Shown here one piece after another: positions 7,168-12,142 of a stretch of DNA of 12,142 nucleotides (positions within the stretch are counted from its first letter, which is position 1; each line of letters begins with the position of its first letter). The position numbers and the translations under genes were made by a program. A model generated the notes under the pieces. The model searched no databases. It was not told where the DNA came from and saw only the letters and a program-made list of their open reading frames with translations. The stretch lies in contig JAITNE010000100.1 of assembly GCA_031290635.1 (NCBI GenBank), forward strand, positions 1 through 12,142, read 5' to 3'. This DNA comes from Tannerella sp. GTDB taxonomy: Bacteria > Bacteroidota > Bacteroidia > Bacteroidales > Tannerellaceae.

Positions 7168-7635
7168 TCAAATAGGAATCTCGCGTTTAAGACTTGTGCG
7201 CAGGGCGATAAGCGTCTCGGTTTCGGTAACGCCCCGAATCTCCTGAATCTGTCCGTTCACAAGTTCCATAATATGTTCGTTATCGCGAGCATACATCTTG
7301 ACGAGCATAGTGTAAGGTCCGGTAGTGTAATGTATCTCCACGATTTCGGGGATCTTCTCCAACTCCGGGACAACGTCTTTGTACATCGAACCGCGCTCGA
7401 GCGTTACGCCGATATAAGTGCAGGTGTTGTATCCGAGCACTTTTGGGTTGATGTGATAGCCGGAACCAAGTATGACGCCGGTCTCGATAAGCCTTTGAAC
7501 GCGCTGATGCACGGCTGCACGAGATACTCCGCAAGCTTCGGCAACGTCTTTGAACGGCGTCCGGGCATTCTTTGAAATAATCGCCATAATCTGACGATCT
7601 AACTTGTCAATTTTTTCTGTTTCAATCTTTTCCAT
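7168..7635 (-). CDS. Lrp/AsnC family transcriptional regulator
   Basis: Lrp/AsnC proteins bind DNA through an N-terminal helix-turn-helix and bind amino acids or similar effectors through a C-terminal RAM domain, forming dimers to octamers. The chosen start MEKIE gives 155 residues, the usual length. The helix-turn-helix covers about residues 8-60 (KLDRQIMAIISKNAR, then VSRAAVHQRV as recognition helix), and the RAM domain about 70-150, with TTGPYTMLVK in the effector/oligomer loop where many relatives have GDYD. A longer frame reaches a TTG at 7668 and an ATG at 7660-7662, but the added residues are not typical of the family. The protease gene follows after one base, so the two are probably co-expressed. 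The regulator's targets and effector cannot be read from sequence. Confidence 0.93.
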   Translation of the reverse strand: MEKIETEKIDKLDRQIMAIISKNARTPFKDVAEACGVSRAAVHQRVQRLIETGVILGSGYHINPKVLGYNTCTYIGVTLERGSMYKDVVPELEKIPEIVEIHYTTGPYTMLVKMYARDNEHIMELVNGQIQEIRGVTETETLIALRTSLKREIPI

Positions 7636-7735
7636 ATTCTGTTTTGTTTTGAATAAGTACATTTTCAATAAGCCCGAATCTGTTTTGGCAGGTATGTATC
7701 CTGTTTGAGTCGGATTATTCTGAAGTTTCCTGTTA

Positions 7736-9697
7736 TTATATAGTTTTCATAAGGGCAGTCAGTTTTTCTACACGGTTGAGATAGTTGGTTTTCAGCCTCT
7801 TTACCGCCTCGTCATAAGGCAGAAATTCATCTCCGTTGAGAGGACTGAAGCTGGGGATGTTCAACCTTTTACTCACAGGCCAGATTTCAGTATCAACTTC
7901 GGATGAAATTTTGAGTGAGGATGCTATCGAATCAATCTGATTGCCAAGTTCGATGAAAGAGGGCGCTAAATGCGTCCACCGCGAACGGGCTTTTGAACAG
8001 AAAACGGGATCTCTCAGGAGATTGTAGATCCAATCGGCGTATTTAGCTACAAAGCCTTCATCGTCGCCGAAAGTTCTCAAATCGAAATCCCAAACCGGCC
8101 CTGCTTTTAACAGTCCCAAGCGATCTTTATATACATAGAAACTCGCGGGGACGTAGGATTCATGACTTGTAGCAAGTTCCATCACTATCCACCAGTCAAT
8201 AAATGTTGTATCGTCGAGCATCTCGGCGTATTTGCGAGATTGCGGTGAACTGATTAAGATTTCAAGAGAATCGATATAGTTCCGAATGTAGTCGAACTGC
8301 GCCGGTTGCAGGGTTTCTTCGTCGGGTTCTTTGATCATTACCGGCAAATCGAACGTAGCAGAACGAAATTTGTTAACTTCGTCGAAGTGGCTGTCCAATT
8401 CAAGCAGATAACCTCCGGTGATGGCGTCCTTGCCGGTATCCGTAGCCTTCATTTCAGTAATGTTCACCCGATTTTCGTCAATTCTGACCTGCTCGCACAG
8501 ATAGTAATTGCCTATCGTTTCGTCGTTGAGCATAACTTCGACAAACTTACCTCGCGGAGTCCATTCGAGATCTGTCCTGCGTGCAACCTCGAAGGCAAGA
8601 TGATTGCGTATCATAGTGCGATCAACGTAGTTAGCAAGCAAAACCCAGCGTTTATGTGCGGGCATTCCGAGTATTTCGCTCTTCGAATCAAGTTTGATGG
8701 CGTATGGTTTTTTGGGAAGCGGCCAAGTGGAATTGCCGCGTCCGCGAATGCTGATTGTTCCTTTGTAATCGTCGAATTTGCTTATTCCGTCGATAGTCAT
8801 CTCGGCGGGTATCCAATTGACCTTATCGCTGATTTGCGCGGCGTCCGCAGTATGTATGACGACGACCGGCAAACCGGTATCTTTCTTTCGTTCAAACGGA
8901 ATCGCGACCGAAGAAATTTGAACGCTGTCGCCGTTCTCGTCAATGTCGTTGATAACTAAAGCTATTGTAGTATTATAGGCTTCGCGCTTGCCCTTATCGC
9001 GTATAAAGGCGCGGTATTGCCCGCTTTTGCCGGCCACAGGTTCTATGCGGTCAAGGCGAAATCTGTCGGGCGCGGTAATGTATGAATATGTTGTGAGAGC
9101 GCCGGACTGATCGAGCGCTATCCGACAGCTATCCGAGCTTACATCGTAGTTGAATACGGCATTAGATGGATTGACGCGAAACTCTAAAGCTACTTCGGTG
9201 TTTTTGAGTAATTGCAGTTTGGGGGTCAGAAGAGTTAATCCGTTAATTGGAATAAGATTCTTCTTTAGCTGATTAAAAACCAACTCGTTGCCGTCCGACA
9301 GTTTTATGCTGTACACATTGTTTTCTTTCGTCAGAGAAGTAACGATAGCCTTATGCAAGGCAATGACCAAATGAGTATCTTCGAAAGATATTATCCAATA
9401 ATTCTTTCCGTTTATAGTGGAATCTCTGGCGGAGGTTATTTTTTTGTCTGCATTGTGAGCTGCGTAAAGACTTATGATGCTCTGCAGTTTGCTGATATCG
9501 CCGTTCAGAAGGTTGTCGATATCGTCATTCAAACCTTTGATATTATTGTTCAGATTGTCGATCTCATTCTCAAGATTGTCGATCTCATCGTTCAGGTTGT
9601 CAATCTCATTCTCAAGATTGTCGATTTGATCTTTGTAGTCCTTGCAACCGAAGGCTATTAATAAGAAGAAAGCTATTATGTAAACGGAACCTCTCAT
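7736..9697 (-). CDS. Surface lipoprotein with acidic coiled coil and CotH kinase-like domain
   Basis: The 653-residue protein starts with a lipoprotein signal (lipobox AFGC, lipidated C18) followed by K-D, which partly resembles the Bacteroidota surface-export signal of charged residues after the cysteine. Residues 25-66 form six regular heptads with Ile at every a position (25, 32, 39, 46, 53, 60) and Leu at every d position (28, 35, 42, 49, 56, 63). Residues about 67-145 resemble the domain that follows such coiled coils in Bacteroidales lipoproteins (DUF4988-like), and about 150-270 look Ig-like (VNPSNA). The CotH domain spans about 275-640: GRGNSTW (319-325), PKKPYAIKL (328-336), LCEQV (E402) and WDFD (536-539). 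CotH of Bacillus is a protein kinase; whether this relative phosphorylates anything is unknown. The gene is preceded by a hairpin only 15 bases from its ATG. Confidence 0.88.
   Translation of the reverse strand: MRGSVYIIAFFLLIAFGCKDYKDQIDNLENEIDNLNDEIDNLENEIDNLNNNIKGLNDDIDNLLNGDISKLQSIISLYAAHNADKKITSARDSTINGKNYWIISFEDTHLVIALHKAIVTSLTKENNVYSIKLSDGNELVFNQLKKNLIPINGLTLLTPKLQLLKNTEVALEFRVNPSNAVFNYDVSSDSCRIALDQSGALTTYSYITAPDRFRLDRIEPVAGKSGQYRAFIRDKGKREAYNTTIALVINDIDENGDSVQISSVAIPFERKKDTGLPVVVIHTADAAQISDKVNWIPAEMTIDGISKFDDYKGTISIRGRGNSTWPLPKKPYAIKLDSKSEILGMPAHKRWVLLANYVDRTMIRNHLAFEVARRTDLEWTPRGKFVEVMLNDETIGNYYLCEQVRIDENRVNITEMKATDTGKDAITGGYLLELDSHFDEVNKFRSATFDLPVMIKEPDEETLQPAQFDYIRNYIDSLEILISSPQSRKYAEMLDDTTFIDWWIVMELATSHESYVPASFYVYKDRLGLLKAGPVWDFDLRTFGDDEGFVAKYADWIYNLLRDPVFCSKARSRWTHLAPSFIELGNQIDSIASSLKISSEVDTEIWPVSKRLNIPSFSPLNGDEFLPYDEAVKRLKTNYLNRVEKLTALMKTI
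9510..9625 (-). repeat. 21-nt (42-nt higher order) repeats encoding the coiled-coil heptads
   Basis: The DNA for the coiled coil of the CotH lipoprotein repeats in 21-nt steps, one heptad each. A 23-nt stretch is identical at 9561-9583 and 9603-9625, 42 nt apart, reflecting the alternating heptads IDNLENE and IDNLNDE. Identity at the nucleotide level points to recent expansion by slippage or unequal recombination, so heptad number may vary between strains. Confidence 0.75.
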
Positions 9698-9712
9698 ACA
9701 TTGTTATATCTA

Positions 9713-9749
9713 AAAGGCGGAGGCTTGTCGGAACAAGCTCTCCGCCTTT
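9713..9749 (-). terminator. Hairpin terminator/attenuator between the TPR and CotH lipoprotein genes
   Basis: The arms AAAGGCGGA (9713-9721) and TCCGCCTTT (9741-9749) pair perfectly. The stem continues inward through 9722/9740 and GCTTGT (9723-9728) with ACAAGC (9733-9738), with one bulged base and a CGGA loop. On the minus strand the stem ends in TTTT, so it reads as an intrinsic terminator for the TPR lipoprotein gene. Only 15 bases then remain before the CotH lipoprotein ATG. Confidence 0.8.
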
Positions 9750-9781
9750 CTAATAATTATGATATATGCCAAACGACTATA

Positions 9782-11473
9782 TTACTTCAACAGGTCGGTG
9801 AATGAAGAATTGCCGAGGAACTTGGCAAATTCGAGGTCTAAAGCGGCTTCTTTAGCCAGCGAGCGGTCTTTGGCGATAGCTGCCTTCAGGTTGCTGACAA
9901 CGCCGTTAGAATCGTTAGTGCGGGCTGCTACGACTGCTTTAAGATAGTCGGTTATGGCGGTAGCCTTCTTAACGCCTTTCAAAGTTTGCGCGGCAGTGCT
10001 GTAGTCTTTAGTCAGAATCTGCGCAAGAGCGGCATTATTGCTCTTTGTTCCGCCGAATGAACTGACAGCCTTGGCGTATTCGCCTTGTGTGAGATAAAGC
10101 AAACCGAGAGCCTGACCGAGTTCGGGAACGTCGGAAGCGTTGCCGAGCAGTTGCTGAGCTTTCGCCTTGTCGCCCTTAAGCAGTGCGAGCAGACCGAGGT
10201 TGACGTTCGATTCGCTGTTGTTCTTGATAGAGTTAGCTTTGTTGAACATCTCGGCAGCCTTGTCGAAGTCGCCTGCAATATAGCGCTGGATACCGATATT
10301 GTTCCATCCGCGATAGTCATTCGGGAACTGCTTGCTTGCCTTCGTGTAGATAGTTTCCTTCGCGGCGTCGTTCTCTGTCAGAGTAGCGGCATAGAGCAGT
10401 TCTTCTACATTGAGACTGCCTGCATCGCTCTTAGCCAAAGCGGTAATCTCTTCGTCCGACTTGCCTATGATTTCGATATTGGCAATCAGGCGCGAACGGC
10501 GTAACTGCGGCAATATGTCTTCGGCAAGCGATTTGAAGACGGTTGAGATGTTCTTGATCTCGCGTTCGCGTTCTGCGGGGTCTTTGTACATAGACAGTAC
10601 GCGCAGTACGAGGTCTTTGTCCTGAAGGCTTGACTTCGATACGAGTTCCTGGAAGCCTTCCCAGTCCTGAGCCGTATAGTGAGCGTCAACGGGGACGTCA
10701 ATCTTACGTTTCTTCAGTTCCTTGTTAATGTAGGTGGCGGTAGTGCTTTCGCGACGTCCGGCCAAAGCATCGTTGAGCTTCAGACCACCATCAGGCGAAG
10801 CATAAGCCGAAATTTCGACCGAAACGTTCTGATTAGGAGCCTGATTGGCGTTCTCGACGATGTTTTTCCATTCCTTAACTTCGTCCTTGTTTAGCTCTTT
10901 TGAGCGCAGTTCGGCCTGCTGGATAAGGAAGAGGATGTTAGCGTCGTAAGCCTCTTTGATGATGCGCTGAAACTTGTCGGCTCCAATGGCGGGATTAGCT
11001 GTAGCAGCATCGGCCAGATCGGAAGTAGCAATCACACCGTCGGCAATCTTGATGTCCGGCAACTTGATTGTTTTCTTCTTGATTTTAGCCTCAAAAGTAA
11101 GGAACAGCTCCGACTTTTTCATAGCAGGGATGTAGTCGAAAGTACTGCGCAAAGTGGCATTACCGCCTTGTGCGTACGAAACGACCGTGTTGTTGTCCTT
11201 CACTTTCTCGCCTTGGAAAGTGTAGGACGTGCCCCATGTTTCGCCTGTGGCATAGCGCAGAACAGGCGTAACCGTGACAACGGCATTCTTATTGAACCAT
11301 TTAGCAGGGAAAGTGGCGCTAATTGTAACGGGCACTTTGCCGCCAACCGCTTCGAGCGGCTGTGGTTCGGCTTTAATATACTGCTCCGAAAGCGGAGTCA
11401 ACTTCCCGGAACATGCCGAGAATGCAAAAATAGCGGCTATCGCGAGGATAGGCAGAAAGATTTTTTTGTTCAT
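9782..11473 (-). CDS. Lipoprotein with OmpA-like middle region and C-terminal TPR repeats
   Basis: The ATG at 11471-11473 gives 563 residues; a frame three codons longer would begin with TTG. The start MNKKIFLPIL leads through a hydrophobic core to lipobox FSAC, with C21 lipidated. Residues about 25-150 are an uncharacterised beta-rich-looking domain. Residues about 165-320 resemble an OmpA-like fold in the divergent form seen in Bacteroidales (ISAYASPDG near 220, followed by an N...L...R pattern), which suggests contact with peptidoglycan or another envelope partner. Residues about 365-500 hold TPR-like repeats (GWNNIGIQRYIAGDFDKA and LGLLALLKGDKAKA), a protein-interaction scaffold. The protein probably sits in the periplasm-facing outer membrane. 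No exact family name or partner can be assigned. It is transcribed away from aroA, with its own -7 element and a hairpin terminator after its stop. Confidence 0.82.
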   Translation of the reverse strand: MNKKIFLPILAIAAIFAFSACSGKLTPLSEQYIKAEPQPLEAVGGKVPVTISATFPAKWFNKNAVVTVTPVLRYATGETWGTSYTFQGEKVKDNNTVVSYAQGGNATLRSTFDYIPAMKKSELFLTFEAKIKKKTIKLPDIKIADGVIATSDLADAATANPAIGADKFQRIIKEAYDANILFLIQQAELRSKELNKDEVKEWKNIVENANQAPNQNVSVEISAYASPDGGLKLNDALAGRRESTTATYINKELKKRKIDVPVDAHYTAQDWEGFQELVSKSSLQDKDLVLRVLSMYKDPAEREREIKNISTVFKSLAEDILPQLRRSRLIANIEIIGKSDEEITALAKSDAGSLNVEELLYAATLTENDAAKETIYTKASKQFPNDYRGWNNIGIQRYIAGDFDKAAEMFNKANSIKNNSESNVNLGLLALLKGDKAKAQQLLGNASDVPELGQALGLLYLTQGEYAKAVSSFGGTKSNNAALAQILTKDYSTAAQTLKGVKKATAITDYLKAVVAARTNDSNGVVSNLKAAIAKDRSLAKEAALDLEFAKFLGNSSFTDLLK

Positions 11474-11548
11474 AAAAGTCAACGTTTTAAAAGTTTATAT
11501 TGTTTTCAATTCTTCTCAATTGTCAAAAAAATTCGGTCATACAGCCGA

Positions 11549-11556
11549 CAAAATTA
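11549..11556 (-). promoter_or_regulatory. Bacteroidota -7 promoter element for the TPR lipoprotein gene
   Basis: On the minus strand this reads TAATTTTG, matching TAnnTTTG. It lies about 75 bases before the ATG at 11473, predicting a leader of about 70 nt that is AT-rich and has no evident Shine-Dalgarno site. A TTTG further upstream is about 23 bases away, longer than the usual spacing, so the -33 element is uncertain. Confidence 0.45.
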
Positions 11557-11607
11557 CAAAAAATATTTTACTTAACCACCAAATAAATCCAAAAAAATTT
11601 TTTTTCT

Positions 11608-11615
11608 TACCTTTG
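11608..11615 (+). promoter_or_regulatory. Bacteroidota -7 promoter element for aroA
   Basis: TACCTTTG, identical to the element before mutS, lies 15 bases before the aroA start codon and implies a leader of only about 10 nt. It is preceded by A- and T-runs (11590-11605). Together with the opposite-facing element at 11549-11556 it makes this a compact divergent promoter region. Confidence 0.65.
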
Positions 11616-11630
11616 TGCTCAAAAAAAGCT

Positions 11631-12142
11631 ATGATATACGAAATAAAAGCGCCTTGTTTTGTGAACGCATGTATCGATTTGCCGAAGTCGAAATCGATTA
11701 GCGCCAGAGCGCTTATAATGAATGCTTTATGCGATAAACCGACAAGGATTCTCAATCTTGCGCAATGCGACGATACCGATGCTATGGTAAACGCTCTATC
11801 GGCATTATTGCAGGGGAATCATGTCTCTACGATAGATATTGGGGCGGCAGGGACGGCGATGCGTTTTTTGACGGCTTATCTGGCAACGCAGTCGGGAGAG
11901 TGGATACTGACCGGCACCGAAAGGATGCGCAACCGCCCTGTCGGTTTGTTGGTTGACGCCCTTCGCTCTATTGGTGCGGATATTGAGTATGTCGAGAATG
12001 ATGGTTTTCCGCCTTTGCATATCAAGGGCAAAACTCTGACAGGCGGTGAGATAAGCCTCGACGGCAGCGTCAGTTCGCAGTATATATCTGCTTTACTGAT
12101 GATTGCGCCGACAATGACTAAAGGATTGCGCCTCAATCTGAG
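11631..12142 (+). CDS. aroA: 3-phosphoshikimate 1-carboxyvinyltransferase (EPSP synthase), 5' part
   Basis: AroA joins phosphoenolpyruvate to shikimate 3-phosphate, the sixth step of the shikimate pathway leading to chorismate and aromatic amino acids. The window holds the first 170 codons of a protein expected to be about 410-430 residues; the rest lies beyond the right edge. Seen motifs: LPKSKSISARAL with the substrate-binding K21 and S22 and R26; GAAGTAMRF (71-79), where the family's usual Asn is replaced by Ala in the GNAGTAMR motif; TGTERMRNRPV (94-104) with the conserved arginines; and SVSSQY (146-151), which binds shikimate 3-phosphate. The glycine associated with glyphosate binding is present in AGTA. 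The ATG at 11631 places the catalytic lysine at the expected distance from the start. Confidence 0.95.
   Translation, partial: MIYEIKAPCFVNACIDLPKSKSISARALIMNALCDKPTRILNLAQCDDTDAMVNALSALLQGNHVSTIDIGAAGTAMRFLTAYLATQSGEWILTGTERMRNRPVGLLVDALRSIGADIEYVENDGFPPLHIKGKTLTGGEISLDGSVSSQYISALLMIAPTMTKGLRLNL

Overview
The window looks like chromosomal DNA of a Bacteroidota member, most likely of the order Bacteroidales. The grounds are the gene families (a PorX-type response regulator/PglZ protein, a Bacteroidales-type Lrp/AsnC regulator, lipoproteins with a coiled coil followed by a CotH domain), the lack of clear Shine-Dalgarno sites, and -7 promoter elements of the TAnnTTTG type before mutS, aroA and the TPR lipoprotein gene. 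The genus cannot be fixed from this sequence alone.

Layout. Positions 1-835 hold no intact gene. They hold a dense cluster of short palindromic elements, a 43-nt direct repeat, a 40-codon fragment with a signal peptide, a pair of 20-nt repeats, a heptanucleotide tract and the mutS promoter. Positions 836-5478 (+) carry mutS, a porX-like gene and tsaE. The first two are separated by one base, and the three probably form one transcription unit. Positions 5479-5732 are a convergent gap filled by a 42/43-nt tandem array with an 85-bp higher-order unit. Positions 5733-11473 (-) carry, in transcription order, a TPR/OmpA-like lipoprotein, a CotH-type lipoprotein, an Lrp/AsnC regulator and a secreted subtilisin-like protease. 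A strong hairpin terminator separates the first two; the last two are separated by one base. From 11631 (+) aroA begins, divergent from the TPR gene, and runs off the right edge.

How the genes relate. mutS (mismatch repair), tsaE (t6A tRNA modification) and aroA (shikimate pathway) are housekeeping genes. The minus-strand block is envelope-oriented: two lipoproteins, one exported protease, and a regulator translationally linked to the protease. I do not see a clear defence or mobile system. The most unusual material is repeat DNA (structured palindromes with compensatory stem changes, and the higher-order tandem array) and the acidic isoleucine/leucine coiled coil on the CotH lipoprotein.
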